Source: QHXW01 sp035297145
GTDB lineage: Bacteria; Acidobacteriota; Terriglobia; Bryobacterales; Bryobacteraceae
Assembly (NCBI GenBank): GCA_035297145.1
Contig: DATGZN010000042.1
Location: 1-64,000, forward strand
Length of the DNA stretch: 64,000 nucleotides
Direction of reading: 5' to 3'
The notes below the pieces were generated by a model that searched no databases, was not told the DNA's origin, and saw nothing but the letters and a program-made list of their open reading frames with translations. The position numbers and the translations under genes were made by a program. Shown here in pieces: positions 52,618 through 63,510 of this stretch; the stretch's first letter is position 1, and each line of letters starts with the position of its first letter.

Positions 52618-54203
52618 GACGCGCGGCGTGGTGTTGGCTCGTCTACACTTCTCTACTCCAAGCACAGAATGTGACTTATGACAGGCTGGTTCACGCACTG
52701 AGTGAGCAGCAGAACTGGCTCACTTACTGGGGTGACTATAGCGCCGTCCGCCACCGGGATCTGAAACAGATCAACATATCGAACGTGAAAGATCTGAGAG
52801 TTGATTGGCTCTATCAGACGGGCCAAGCCGGGTCGTTCGAAACCGTGCCGTTGGTGGTGGATAGTGTCATGTATCTAACTGGCCCCAACGGCTACGCGTA
52901 TGCCTTGGATGCGCGCAGCGGCCGGCAGCTGTGGCTGTACAAACACGCCTTTCCTCCGGGGAGGAAGGCGGATGGCGTTAATCGCGGCTTTGCCATCCTG
53001 GGCGACCGTCTCTTCATGGTGACGCCGGATGCGAACGTGGTCGCGCTCGATGCGCGCACGGGGCGCCTCATCTGGCAGACCGAAATGGCGCCGTACAACA
53101 ACGGACAGTACGGCGCGACGCTCGCACCCATCGTGATCAAGGACAAGGTGATTGTTGGCATTTCCAGTGCGGAGTTTGGCATTCGTGGATTCATCGACGC
53201 ATATGACGCGGCCACAGGCAAGCGGGACTGGCGATTCTGGACTGTGCCCGCAAAAGGCGAGCCCGGCGGCGAGACCTGGCTGGGCGATTCCTGGATGCAC
53301 GGCGGCGGCTCAACATGGATGACAGGCACGTATGATCCGCAGTTGAACACGCTCTATTGGGGTGTAGGGAACCCGGGTCCGGATTTGTACGGTGAGTCTC
53401 GCAAGGGTGACAACCTTTACACCTGTTCGCTTGTGGCAATCGACCCGGACAACGGTAAGTTGAAGTGGCATTTCCAATTCAGCCCGCATGACACACACGA
53501 CTGGGACGCCGCCGAGACCCCCATGCTGCTGGATCTGAAATGGAAGGGCCGCGATCGCAAGCTGGTGGTGCAGGCAAACCGTAACGCCTTCTTCTATGTG
53601 CTCGATCGAGAGACGGGCGAGTTTTTGATGGGTAAGCCGTTCGCGCGCCAGAATTGGGCGACCGAGTTAGACGCGAAAGGCCGGCCAATTCTCATGCACA
53701 ATCAAGAACCCTCACCAGAAGGCACGCACTTGTGTCCGGGTTTGTCTGGCGGTACTAATTGGATGGCGCCTTCTTACAATCCAGACACGAAGCTATTCTA
53801 TTTCGCAGTGCGTGAGCAGTGCGATGTCTATTACACCAATCCCCCGGTTTATATTCAGGGCCGTCCTTACTGGGGAAGTGTATCCCGCGGTGTGACCGAA
53901 GAACCTGAGTGGGGACTGCTCAAGGCGTTGGACCCACTTACCGGTGAGAGTAAGTGGGATTTCCGTTACGTTCATGCGCCGTGGGCTGGGACGCTATCTA
54001 CTGCTGGCGGACTGATATTTGCCGGTGATCAGGATGGATACCTGATGGCCTTCGATGCCAAAACAGGCAAGAATCTGTGGCGTATGAATACTGGTAATCC
54101 GATTGTCAATTCACCGATGACTTACATGGTAAAAGGACGACAGTATGTCACCATGCCTTCCGGATCGGCGGTGGTGACTTTTGCCCTGCCCGAGCAGCCA
54201 TGA
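52614..54203 (+). CDS. PQQ-dependent alcohol dehydrogenase-like quinoprotein
   Basis: A 529-aa periplasmic propeller with a signal sequence (about 1-17). W-motif blades such as YALDARSGRQLWLY (about 87) recur. The segment GDNLYTCSLVAIDPDNGKLKWHF leads to the catalytic-Asp-like HDTHDWDAAE (about 297), where the position two residues after the Asp is Ala and not Asp, so a lanthanide ligand of XoxF type is not seen. It oxidises an alcohol or aldehyde and passes electrons to cytochrome c. It shares a 4-nt overlap at each end. Confidence 0.87.
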   Translation: MRRAAWCWLVYTSLLQAQNVTYDRLVHALSEQQNWLTYWGDYSAVRHRDLKQINISNVKDLRVDWLYQTGQAGSFETVPLVVDSVMYLTGPNGYAYALDARSGRQLWLYKHAFPPGRKADGVNRGFAILGDRLFMVTPDANVVALDARTGRLIWQTEMAPYNNGQYGATLAPIVIKDKVIVGISSAEFGIRGFIDAYDAATGKRDWRFWTVPAKGEPGGETWLGDSWMHGGGSTWMTGTYDPQLNTLYWGVGNPGPDLYGESRKGDNLYTCSLVAIDPDNGKLKWHFQFSPHDTHDWDAAETPMLLDLKWKGRDRKLVVQANRNAFFYVLDRETGEFLMGKPFARQNWATELDAKGRPILMHNQEPSPEGTHLCPGLSGGTNWMAPSYNPDTKLFYFAVREQCDVYYTNPPVYIQGRPYWGSVSRGVTEEPEWGLLKALDPLTGESKWDFRYVHAPWAGTLSTAGGLIFAGDQDGYLMAFDAKTGKNLWRMNTGNPIVNSPMTYMVKGRQYVTMPSGSAVVTFALPEQP

Positions 54204-54961
54204 ACGACAGGGTATCGTATTCCGCCAGCTCTGGCGTCGCCCGCATCACGCTGAACCGTCCGGGAAAGCGGAATGCACTAGACGGAGAAATGATTGCCGG
54301 TATCCGGGAAGCGCTGGCTGAATCCGCGCAAGATGACTCCGTCCGGATAGTAGTTGTTACTGGCGCAGGTCAGGATTTCTGTGCGGGCGCGGATCTGGCC
54401 GCGCTACAACAATTGCAGGATGCCGGAGCGATAGAAAACCTCGCTGACGCGCGCCGCCTGGCCGATCTGTTTCTCGATATGCGGCGTTATCCCCGGCCGA
54501 TCGTGGCATTGGTTCGCGGCCGAGCGCTCGCTGGCGGCTGCGGAATCGCTACCTCGGCAGATATCGTCCTGGCGGCGGAGTCCGCACAGTTTGGCTATCC
54601 GGAAACCAAGATCGGCTTCGTACCGGCCATGGTGATGGCCATTCTGCGGCGTTCGGTTACGGAGCATCGCGCATTTGAGCTTCTCGCTACGGGCGAGACC
54701 ATCCCGGCTCGCACGGCACTCGAGATCGGGATGATCAACCGAGTGTATGCGGACGATGTTTTTGAGGCCGAGGCGGACCGGTATGTTACGCAGCTCGCCA
54801 GCCGATCGCCTTCGGCCCTGGCTTTGACAAAGAGCTTGCTGTACCAGATCGACGGCATGCCGTTCGAAGGCGCGTTGAGCGCAGGTGTACAGACCAACAC
54901 GCTCGCGCGACTCACCGATGACTACCGCCGCGGCATCCAGCAATTTCTGAAGAAATCGTGA
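54200..54961 (+). CDS. Enoyl-CoA hydratase/isomerase family protein
   Basis: A 253-aa crotonase-fold enzyme. NRPGKRNALDGEMI (about 18-31), the oxyanion-hole segment VTGAGQDFCAGADLAAL (about 53-69) and VRGRALAGGCGIATSADIVLA (about 103-123) are canonical. The catalytic Glu is likely in FGYPETKIGFVPA (about 131). It hydrates or isomerises an acyl-CoA. Its coupling to the PQQ and Rieske oxygenase genes (4-nt overlaps) suggests a shared catabolic route. Confidence 0.88.
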   Translation: MNDRVSYSASSGVARITLNRPGKRNALDGEMIAGIREALAESAQDDSVRIVVVTGAGQDFCAGADLAALQQLQDAGAIENLADARRLADLFLDMRRYPRPIVALVRGRALAGGCGIATSADIVLAAESAQFGYPETKIGFVPAMVMAILRRSVTEHRAFELLATGETIPARTALEIGMINRVYADDVFEAEADRYVTQLASRSPSALALTKSLLYQIDGMPFEGALSAGVQTNTLARLTDDYRRGIQQFLKKS

Positions 54962-56052
54962 CGGCACCCGTGATGGATCTGAGCGACTACACTCCGGAAG
55001 CGGATCTCTCTCGAGCCACTACGTTGCCCGCGCGGTGGTACGTCGATCCGGCTTTCCTCGAACTCGAGAAGGAGAAGATCTTCTGGCGAACCTGGCAGCC
55101 CTCCGGCTTTACTCACCATGTGGCGAAACCCGGTGACTTTCTCGCGTGTGACATCGCCGGCGAACCAATCGTGCTGGTTCGAGATGCGGCGGGCGCCCTA
55201 CGCGCACTCAGCAATGTCTGCCGGCATCGAGCCAGCACCGTCGCCAGCGCCCATGGGAACTGCACAACTCTACGCTGCCCATATCATGGCTGGACCTACG
55301 GCCTTGACGGAAAGCTGTTAGGGCAGCCCGAGTTCGAAGGAGTTCGCGACTGGGATCGGTCCAGTGTCGCATTGCCGTCCTATCGCGTAGAGACATGGGA
55401 ACCGTTTCTATTTGTAAACCTCGACGCTAATGCTGCTCCACTTACTGACATCCTTGGCGATATCCCACGGCAAGTTAGTGAACTTGGCTGCGACCTGACT
55501 AAGCTTCGGTACTTCGGGCGGCGCGATTACGTGATCGATTGTAACTGGAAAGTATACATAGACAACTATCTGGAAGGCTATCATGTACCGACGGCGCATC
55601 CGGGCTTGTTTCGTGAGCTGGACTACAAACAGTACCGTGTGGACACCTACCCTTACTACTCGTCCCACTACGCCCCACTTCGCCCGGCGAGCGCGGAGGA
55701 GCGCCGCTATGCATCGCCTGATTCGGGCGCGCGCGCTTTGTACTATTGGATCTTTCCGAATTTCATGCTCAACATCTATCCGGACAACATGAGCAGTAAC
55801 ATCATCATTCCGCTAAGTCACGACCGGACTCTCACTATTTTCGAGTGGTTCTTTTACGCCGGGGCCGATCCCCAAACTCCGGTCAAGACGATCGCCTTTA
55901 GCGATGAAATTCAGCAGGAAGACATCCGGATTTGCGAAGCCGTGCAGCGAGGCTTGCAGTCACGAACATACAAGCACGGGAGGTTTTCGGTGAAACGAGA
56001 GAATGGTGTGCATCACTTTCATCTGCTGGTGCACAAATTCCTGACGGCGTGA
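54958..56052 (+). CDS. Rieske non-heme iron oxygenase, alpha subunit-like
   Basis: 364 aa from GTG 54958. The N-terminal Rieske domain has CRHRASTV near residue 81 and CPYHGWTYG near 103. The catalytic domain has the mononuclear iron His pair in DNYLEGYHVPTAHPGL (about 201-216) and an Asp in EIQQEDIRICEA (about 322). It resembles choline, carnitine or glycine-betaine monooxygenases and aromatic dioxygenases. No reductase or ferredoxin gene is adjacent. It is the last of four coupled genes. Confidence 0.87.
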   Translation: MTAPVMDLSDYTPEADLSRATTLPARWYVDPAFLELEKEKIFWRTWQPSGFTHHVAKPGDFLACDIAGEPIVLVRDAAGALRALSNVCRHRASTVASAHGNCTTLRCPYHGWTYGLDGKLLGQPEFEGVRDWDRSSVALPSYRVETWEPFLFVNLDANAAPLTDILGDIPRQVSELGCDLTKLRYFGRRDYVIDCNWKVYIDNYLEGYHVPTAHPGLFRELDYKQYRVDTYPYYSSHYAPLRPASAEERRYASPDSGARALYYWIFPNFMLNIYPDNMSSNIIIPLSHDRTLTIFEWFFYAGADPQTPVKTIAFSDEIQQEDIRICEAVQRGLQSRTYKHGRFSVKRENGVHHFHLLVHKFLTA

Positions 56053-56511
56053 TCACTTGCGCTCGTAGCGTCCCATGTACTCCGCTTCGGCAAGCACGTG
56101 GCCGCGCAACGCACGGTCGAGATCGGATCGCTTAGCTCCGGCCTTCAATTCCAGCGACGCAACGCCAACCGCGTAGAGCCGGAAAAAGTACCGGTGCGGT
56201 CCGTGACCTTTCGGCGGACAGGGCCCGCCGTATCCCAAGCGGCCGAAGTCATTCGTCCCGCTCACGCCCAATTTTCCAGGCTTGTAACCCTGCGCAAGCG
56301 AATTCACCGGAGCGGGAAGATCAAACAGCAACCAGTGGTTCCAGGTGCCACCCGGCGCATCGGGATCATCCATGATCAGCGCAAAGCTCCCGGTATCCGG
56401 CGGCGCACCGGACCATTCCAGCGAAGGCGAGACATCTCCACCTTCGCACGTCTGCGATTTCGGTATCAGCGCGCCCTCAGCGAAACCAGCCACGGTGAGT
56501 TTGAAAGCCAT
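56053..56511 (-). CDS. YbhB/YbcL family Raf-kinase-inhibitor-like protein
   Basis: A 152-aa PEBP-fold protein. The ligand-binding motif DDPDAPGGTWNHWLLFDLP (about 47-65), GGPCPPKGHGPHRYFFRLYA (about 95-114) and the start FKLTVAGFAEG are typical. The biochemical role in bacteria is unclear. It abuts the oxygenase gene with no gap and converges on it. Confidence 0.88.
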   Translation of the reverse strand: MAFKLTVAGFAEGALIPKSQTCEGGDVSPSLEWSGAPPDTGSFALIMDDPDAPGGTWNHWLLFDLPAPVNSLAQGYKPGKLGVSGTNDFGRLGYGGPCPPKGHGPHRYFFRLYAVGVASLELKAGAKRSDLDRALRGHVLAEAEYMGRYERK

Positions 56512-56651
56512 ATGAGTAGCTTATCGTCAGGCGCCCGGTCCCGCCAAAACGGACCAGCGGCAGGAGCCAAACGAACTGCTCGTAAACCCGTCATACCTAA
56601 GTTGCGGCTTGACTGGGGTTAGCGCAGATTATATCTTGGGGATCACATCCG

Positions 56652-58883
56652 ATGGACTTCCAAAGATCTCGGTTCATGGCAGGCACAATTGCGAAGTGCC
56701 TCTCGCTGTTACTTTTTGTTCCTATTCTCTTCGCCGCTCCGCCGATGGTGGGCGATTGGCCCGAATGGCGCGGCCCCAACCGCGACGGCGTATCGCGCGA
56801 AAAGAACCTTCCAGACAAATGGTCGCTCAACGGCCAGAACCTCGCGTGGAAGGCTGCTTACGGCGGACGGTCCGCGCCCGTCGTATTGGGAGATCATTTG
56901 TATCTGCAAAACTCCGCAGGTGAGGGCGCGACGCAGCAAGAGCGGTTGATGTGTTTTAACGCGGATACGGGCAAACTGCTCTGGGAACGCCGCTTCAACA
57001 TCTTCCAGAGCGACGTGCCGCCGCATCGCGTGGGATGGGCTTCACCAGCGGCGGACCCGGAAACCGGCAACGTCTACGCATTTGGCGTGAACGGAACGCT
57101 GGTGGCTTTTTCCAGTGCGGGCAAACCGCTGTGGGAGCGCTCTCTTGACGAAGAGTTCGACCTGTTCACCACCCACGGCGGACGCACGACCTCTCCCGTG
57201 GTGGTTGGAAATCTCGTGATCGTGAAGGCGGCCAGCTCTACCTGGGGACCACAGGGAAACCGATCCATCCGTCTCATGGCCTTTGATAAGCGCACGGGCG
57301 AGACTGTTTGGGTCAGCACACCGGGCGGCCGGCCGTTTGACACGGACTACTCAGGTCCGATCATCTCGCGCATTAACGGAACCCGCCTGCTGATCACAGG
57401 GCTGGGTGATGGTGGCATTCATGCCGTCAAGGTGGAGACCGGCGAACCGGTGTGGCATTTCCTGATGAGCAAGCGCGCCATCAATACCGCACCTGTGCTG
57501 AACGGGACCACAGTGATCGCCTCGCACGGCCAGGAAAACCTCGAAGGCAATGAAATGGGGATGCTGGCCGCCATTGACGCCACCGCCAAGGGCAACATTC
57601 CGATGAGCCAGGCGAAGTGGACGGACAAAGGGTTCATCGGTGAATTTTCCTCGGGGATAGTGGACGGCGACCGTTACCTGCAAGTAGACAACGGCGCCAA
57701 CCTCTTCGCTTTCGATGTGGTAACCGGCCGCGAGCTTTGGAAGCAAAACCTGGGAACGATCCAGAAGGCCTCGCCTACTTTTGGCGACGGGAAGATTTAC
57801 GTGGGAACCGAGACTGGAAAGTTCTACATCCTCAAGCCGCATGCGGATCGCTGTGAGGTGCTGAGCGAGGTGGAAATGCCCATCAGCCAGCAAGGCATCT
57901 ATAACGAGCGCGTGCCGGAACCGGTTGTGGCTTCCGCTGCGATTGCGCGCGGGCGTGTTTATTTCGTGTCCAGCGATACGTTGTACGCCATCGGAAAGAA
58001 GGCGCGCGTGCCCGCGGAACCAGCGGTGACTGACGCGCCGCCACCGCCTGGAGCGCCCACATGGGTCCAGGTGGTGCCCACCGAGGTGAGCATGGTCGCG
58101 GGTCAAACTGCGAGTTTCCGGGCTCGGCTGTTCGATGAACATGGTGAATTCCTTCGCGAGGAGAAAGCTTCCTGGGCACTTGACGGTCTCAAGGGGTCGG
58201 TGGAAGACGGCAAGTTCACTACATCCGCGGGCCCCGTGGGTCAAGCGGGTTTGATCAAAGCGACAGTCGGCGGTCTCACCGGCGAAGCGCGGGTGCGCGT
58301 GGTGCCCCCTCTGCCCTGGAACGAAACCTTCGATTCTTATGCGGTCAACACCGTTCCCGCTCATTGGTTGGGCGCCGCAGCGGGCCAATACAAAGTAGTC
58401 GAGCTGGATGGCGGCAAAGTCCTGGCCAAGGCGCCGAACGAAACTTTATTCAAGCGCATGCGCGTCTTCTTAGGTCCAACCGACTGGTCGAACTACACCG
58501 TTGAAGCCGATGTCCGCGCGCCCGAAAAAAGGCGCCAGATGGGCGATGCCGGCGTCACGGCACAGCGATACACGCTGGTCTTGTTCGGCAATAACCAACA
58601 GCTTGAGCTTTACTCCTGGCAACCCGAAACCAAGCGCAACGTGGACGTCCCGTTCGCATGGAAGCCCGACACCTGGTATCACCTGAAGCTGCGCGTTGAG
58701 AACACCGTGGATGGCAAGGCACGAATCCGCGGTAAGGCCTGGCCCAGCGCGGAAAGCGAGCCGGACGGCTGGTTGATCGACCACATCGACCCGATTCCCA
58801 ACCTGCAGGGCAGCCCGGGCCTATTCGCCGACGCGACTTATGGAGTCTTTTTTGACAATCTGAAGGTGACGGCAAATCAATGA
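56652..58883 (+). CDS. PQQ-binding-like beta-propeller protein with C-terminal DUF1080-like domain
   Basis: 743 aa. The signal peptide is better matched from ATG 56676 (MAGTIAKCLSLLLFVPILFAAPP), but ATG 56652 is also possible. Residues 35-450 form an eight-bladed quinoprotein-like propeller (DWPEWRGPNRDGVS, then repeated G.xYA..TG.xxW units). After about 470 a linker and an Ig-like domain (WVQVVPTEVSMVAGQTASFRARLFDE) are followed by a jelly-roll lectin-like end (about 560-743). It is probably periplasmic, and binding of PQQ is not proven. It overlaps the next gene by 4 nt. Confidence 0.75.
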   Translation: MDFQRSRFMAGTIAKCLSLLLFVPILFAAPPMVGDWPEWRGPNRDGVSREKNLPDKWSLNGQNLAWKAAYGGRSAPVVLGDHLYLQNSAGEGATQQERLMCFNADTGKLLWERRFNIFQSDVPPHRVGWASPAADPETGNVYAFGVNGTLVAFSSAGKPLWERSLDEEFDLFTTHGGRTTSPVVVGNLVIVKAASSTWGPQGNRSIRLMAFDKRTGETVWVSTPGGRPFDTDYSGPIISRINGTRLLITGLGDGGIHAVKVETGEPVWHFLMSKRAINTAPVLNGTTVIASHGQENLEGNEMGMLAAIDATAKGNIPMSQAKWTDKGFIGEFSSGIVDGDRYLQVDNGANLFAFDVVTGRELWKQNLGTIQKASPTFGDGKIYVGTETGKFYILKPHADRCEVLSEVEMPISQQGIYNERVPEPVVASAAIARGRVYFVSSDTLYAIGKKARVPAEPAVTDAPPPPGAPTWVQVVPTEVSMVAGQTASFRARLFDEHGEFLREEKASWALDGLKGSVEDGKFTTSAGPVGQAGLIKATVGGLTGEARVRVVPPLPWNETFDSYAVNTVPAHWLGAAAGQYKVVELDGGKVLAKAPNETLFKRMRVFLGPTDWSNYTVEADVRAPEKRRQMGDAGVTAQRYTLVLFGNNQQLELYSWQPETKRNVDVPFAWKPDTWYHLKLRVENTVDGKARIRGKAWPSAESEPDGWLIDHIDPIPNLQGSPGLFADATYGVFFDNLKVTANQ

Positions 58884-60265
58884 TCAAGAAAATCATCGTC
58901 GGTATTCTCGCTGCAATTCCCGCCACCCTGCTGGTTCTCTGGGCGTCCGAACCCAACGCCGGAGGTGACTGGCCCATGTGGGGCGGAACGCCGGACCGCA
59001 ATATGGTCTCCAACATGAAAGCCGTGCCGACCTCTTGGGACGTCAAAACCAAGAAGAATATCAAGTGGGTGGTGGAGTTGGGTTCGCAGAGTTACGGAAA
59101 TCCCGTGGTTGCGGGCGGCATGGTTTACGTGGGCACGAACAACGAAAGCCCTAGGGACCCCGCAGTGAAGGGCGACAAAGGCGTTCTCATGGCGTTCCGG
59201 GAATCCGACGGCGAATTCCAGTGGCAGGATCCTAACGACAAGCTGCCCGCGGGCCGCGCCAACGACTGGCCGTTCCAAGGCGTGTGTTCGTCACCACTGG
59301 TCGAAGGCGACCGCCTCTACTACGTGAGCAACCGCTGTGAGATCCGTTGTCTCGATATCCACGGCGACGGCAACAAGCACTCCAAACTGATTTGGAAGTT
59401 CGACATGATGGAGGAAGTCGGCTCACAGCCGCACAACATGTCGAATTCGTCGCCTGTGAGCTACGGCGATCTCATCTTTGTGAGCACGGCCAACGGCCAG
59501 GATGAGAGCCATTTCCACATTCCATCGCCGCGCGCACCCTCGATTATCGCGGTCAATAAGCAAACCGGCAAGCTGGCGTGGGAAGACAATTCCGTAGGCG
59601 ATCGCATCCTGCATGGGCAGTGGTCGTCCGCCGCGGTGGGCAAGATCGGCGACGTCGTGCAGGTGGTCATCGGCCAGGGCGATGGCTTTGTGCGCGGATA
59701 CGAAGCGGTGAGCGGGAAAAAACTTTGGGAGTTCGACATGAACCCCAAAGACTCGGTTTGGCCGAAGACCCGCAACGAGGTCATCAGCACGCCGGTGATT
59801 TACGACAACAAGGTGTTCATCGCCAACGGACAGGATCCCGAACACGGTGAGGGCGTCGGCCATCTGTACGCCATCGACGGCACCAAGCGCGGCAACATTA
59901 CTGAAAGCGGCCGCATCTGGCATTACGATAAGATTCGGCGGTCGATTTCAACCGGCGCAATCTACAATGGGCTGCTTTTCTATGCCGACTTCAGCGGCTT
60001 CCTGCACTGCCTGGACGTCAACACAGGCAAACCCTATTGGACACACGATCTGCTCGCGGCGGTCTGGGGCTCGCCCATGGTGATCGACGGAAAGGTCTAT
60101 ATCGGTGACGAAGACGGCGACGTGGTTGTGCTCGAGGCCAGCAAAGAGAAGAAGGTGATCTCGCAAAACAACATGGGCAGCTCCGTCTATATGACTGCGG
60201 TGCCCGCTCACGGCACGCTGTTCATCGGCAACCGGAACCAGCTTTACGCGATTGCCGAAAAGTAG
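58880..60265 (+). CDS. PQQ-binding-like beta-propeller protein
   Basis: 461 aa. The N-terminal hydrophobic helix (ILAAIPATLLVLWAS) is followed by DWPMWGGTPDRNMVSNMKA, the usual first blade, and about eight repeats. ISTPVIYDNKVFIANGQDPEHGEGVG near residue 300 and later SGRIWHYDKIRRSISTGAIYNG match PQQ-like blade strands. Catalytic residues are not recognised. It overlaps its neighbours by 4 and 14 nt. Confidence 0.78.
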   Translation: MIKKIIVGILAAIPATLLVLWASEPNAGGDWPMWGGTPDRNMVSNMKAVPTSWDVKTKKNIKWVVELGSQSYGNPVVAGGMVYVGTNNESPRDPAVKGDKGVLMAFRESDGEFQWQDPNDKLPAGRANDWPFQGVCSSPLVEGDRLYYVSNRCEIRCLDIHGDGNKHSKLIWKFDMMEEVGSQPHNMSNSSPVSYGDLIFVSTANGQDESHFHIPSPRAPSIIAVNKQTGKLAWEDNSVGDRILHGQWSSAAVGKIGDVVQVVIGQGDGFVRGYEAVSGKKLWEFDMNPKDSVWPKTRNEVISTPVIYDNKVFIANGQDPEHGEGVGHLYAIDGTKRGNITESGRIWHYDKIRRSISTGAIYNGLLFYADFSGFLHCLDVNTGKPYWTHDLLAAVWGSPMVIDGKVYIGDEDGDVVVLEASKEKKVISQNNMGSSVYMTAVPAHGTLFIGNRNQLYAIAEK

Positions 60266-61385
60266 TCACGGCAGCATTTCGCGCCGGGAGTTCGTTGCCA
60301 TTGCGGTAAGCGCCGGCAGCATTGCGGCGCAGCCATCACCGGCTCAAGACGCATGGCCGGAGTTTCGCGGCAACCCCCAGTTGACGGGAGTAGCTTCCTC
60401 TTCCCTGCCCGCCACATTGAAATTGCTCTGGACATACGAGACCGGCGACTCGATCGAATCCTCGGCCGCGATCGTCGACGGCGTTGTCTACGTCGGCTCG
60501 GAAGCTTCCGACCTCGTTGCTCTCGATCTCGATGCCGGCAAGCTGCAATGGAAATACCACGTCAACGATGGAATCGGCGAATCGTCCCCGGCCGTGCGCG
60601 ACGGCATCGTCTATGTCGGCGATCTCTCGGGAACGCTGCACGCGGTGAGTACGCGTGACGGGCAGAGCGTCTGGAAGTTGCAAACCGGCGCGGAGGTGAA
60701 GTCGTCGCCGGTGATTGCGGGTGATCGCCTGCTGGTCGGTTCCTACGATGGCAGCCTCTATTGCGTGGCGGCACGGACGGGAGCGGTCCACTGGAAGTTT
60801 CATACCAACAACTACGTGCATTGCTCACCGGGAGTTTCGGAAGGGCTCACGTTCATCGCCAGCTGCGATGAAGCCTTCCACGCGATTCGCATCAGCGACG
60901 GGATCGAGGTTTTTCAAGTGGCCTCCGGCGGTTACAACGCGGCCTCGCCAACCATCGTCGGCAAAACGGCCTACTTCGGAACGTTCAACAACGAGGTTTT
61001 GGGAATCAGCCTGACGACCCGCCGCGTCCTCTGGCGATATGAACATCCCGTGCGCCACTTTCCGTTTTATTCCTCGGCCGCGGTCGCGGATGGAAAAGTC
61101 GTCATCGGAGGCCGCGACAAGTTCATCCACTGTCTGAACGCTCGCACCGGCAAAGCCGTCTGGACTTTCACTACGGGCGCGCGCGTGGACTCCTCACCGG
61201 CAATATCCGGCGGCCGCGTCTACGTCGGCTCCAATGATGGCCGGCTCTACGTGCTCGATCTGGCGTCCGGAAAGAAAGACGGCGAATTCAACGCAGGAGC
61301 GCCGCTGTCGGCTTCACCGGCAATTGCCGCGGGAAAACTGGTGATCGGCTCGCAAGATGGCAAGCTGTACTGTCTTGGTGGCTGA
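60252..61385 (+). CDS. PQQ-binding-like beta-propeller protein, possible Tat substrate
   Basis: 377 aa from TTG 60252, overlapping the previous gene by 14 nt. The N-terminus SRREFVAIAVSAGSIAAQ carries a twin-arginine-like signal. Short blade repeats (VVYVGSEASDLVALD, IVYVGDLSGTLHAVS, RLLVGSYDGSLYCVA) are typical of small BamB/PQQ-like propellers. No enzyme motif is visible. It is the last of three coupled propeller genes. Confidence 0.75.
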   Translation: MPKSSHGSISRREFVAIAVSAGSIAAQPSPAQDAWPEFRGNPQLTGVASSSLPATLKLLWTYETGDSIESSAAIVDGVVYVGSEASDLVALDLDAGKLQWKYHVNDGIGESSPAVRDGIVYVGDLSGTLHAVSTRDGQSVWKLQTGAEVKSSPVIAGDRLLVGSYDGSLYCVAARTGAVHWKFHTNNYVHCSPGVSEGLTFIASCDEAFHAIRISDGIEVFQVASGGYNAASPTIVGKTAYFGTFNNEVLGISLTTRRVLWRYEHPVRHFPFYSSAAVADGKVVIGGRDKFIHCLNARTGKAVWTFTTGARVDSSPAISGGRVYVGSNDGRLYVLDLASGKKDGEFNAGAPLSASPAIAAGKLVIGSQDGKLYCLGG

Positions 61386-61405
61386 CCTTGGAGTCGAGCC
61401 GTCGC

Positions 61406-62749
<1,344 letters not shown>

Positions 62750-62946
62750 GATAGTGTCCTTTTCCAGTAGACGAGCCATCGAATCGGTCGACTCGCCGTG
62801 TTCTGTATCTTTTCCGGATTTCCACGTAGTATGCCATAGCGCGCGCCTTTCCCGCGATTCGAGTAGCACCCGGCGCTACACTAGATTCTGAGCCGGGAGT
62901 AGACTTTTTGCCCCCAGGCCGCGTCATTCCACCAGGAGCCTGAGCA

Positions 62947-63510
62947 TTGATTCTTCGGGCGGTCGAAGACACCGACCTGATCCGTAAGGCGTGCCGGGGA
63001 GATGTGGAGGCCTATAACCTCTTGATCTCTCGATGGGAAAAGCGCGTCTACAATTACCTGCTGCGGATCGCCGGTGATCGGGAAGAAGCGCTCGATCTGA
63101 GCCAGGATGTTTTTCTGAAAGCCTATCAGAATCTGCGGAAACTCGATGACCCCGCGCGGTTTGCGCCCTGGCTGTTCCGCATTGCGCATAACGAAGCTTT
63201 TTCCGCGTTTCGCAAGCGGCGGCCGGATCGGGAGGCGCCAGGATCAACGGAATTCGCCGCTGACGAAGTTGCCACCGCGCGCACGCCTGTCTTTCCCATC
63301 GAGCTATCAATCGCGGTAACGACGGCGTTATCCAAGCTGCCGGAAGAGCAGCGCGAAGCCGTGATTCTGAAGATTTACCAGGGATTCAAGTTCGAAGAGA
63401 TGGCGGAGATTCTCTCCTGTCCGGTCTCGACGGTGAAATCCAGGCTGTACGCCGCGCTCGACGTGCTCAAAACGCAATTGGCTCCGCTGAAAAGCCGAGG
63501 TGTGACATGA
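62947..63510 (+). CDS. ECF-type RNA polymerase sigma factor
   Basis: 187 aa, start TTG 62947 assumed. Region 2 (about 10-75: DVEAYNLLISRWEKRVYNYLLRIAGDREEALDLSQDVFLKAY) and region 4 (about 125-180: LPEEQREAVILKIYQGFKFEEMAEILSCPVSTVKSRLYAAL) are clear. The stop overlaps the anti-sigma gene (ATGA), a standard arrangement by which the anti-sigma factor controls it. Confidence 0.9.
   Translation: MILRAVEDTDLIRKACRGDVEAYNLLISRWEKRVYNYLLRIAGDREEALDLSQDVFLKAYQNLRKLDDPARFAPWLFRIAHNEAFSAFRKRRPDREAPGSTEFAADEVATARTPVFPIELSIAVTTALSKLPEEQREAVILKIYQGFKFEEMAEILSCPVSTVKSRLYAALDVLKTQLAPLKSRGVT

Noticed and set aside
62823..62880. AGTAGCACCCGGCGCTACA segment before the ECF sigma gene as a fourth copy of the 105-bp repeat
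   Set aside because: Only the CGCTAC end matches; the internal palindrome and GGCCGCAGGTAC block are missing.
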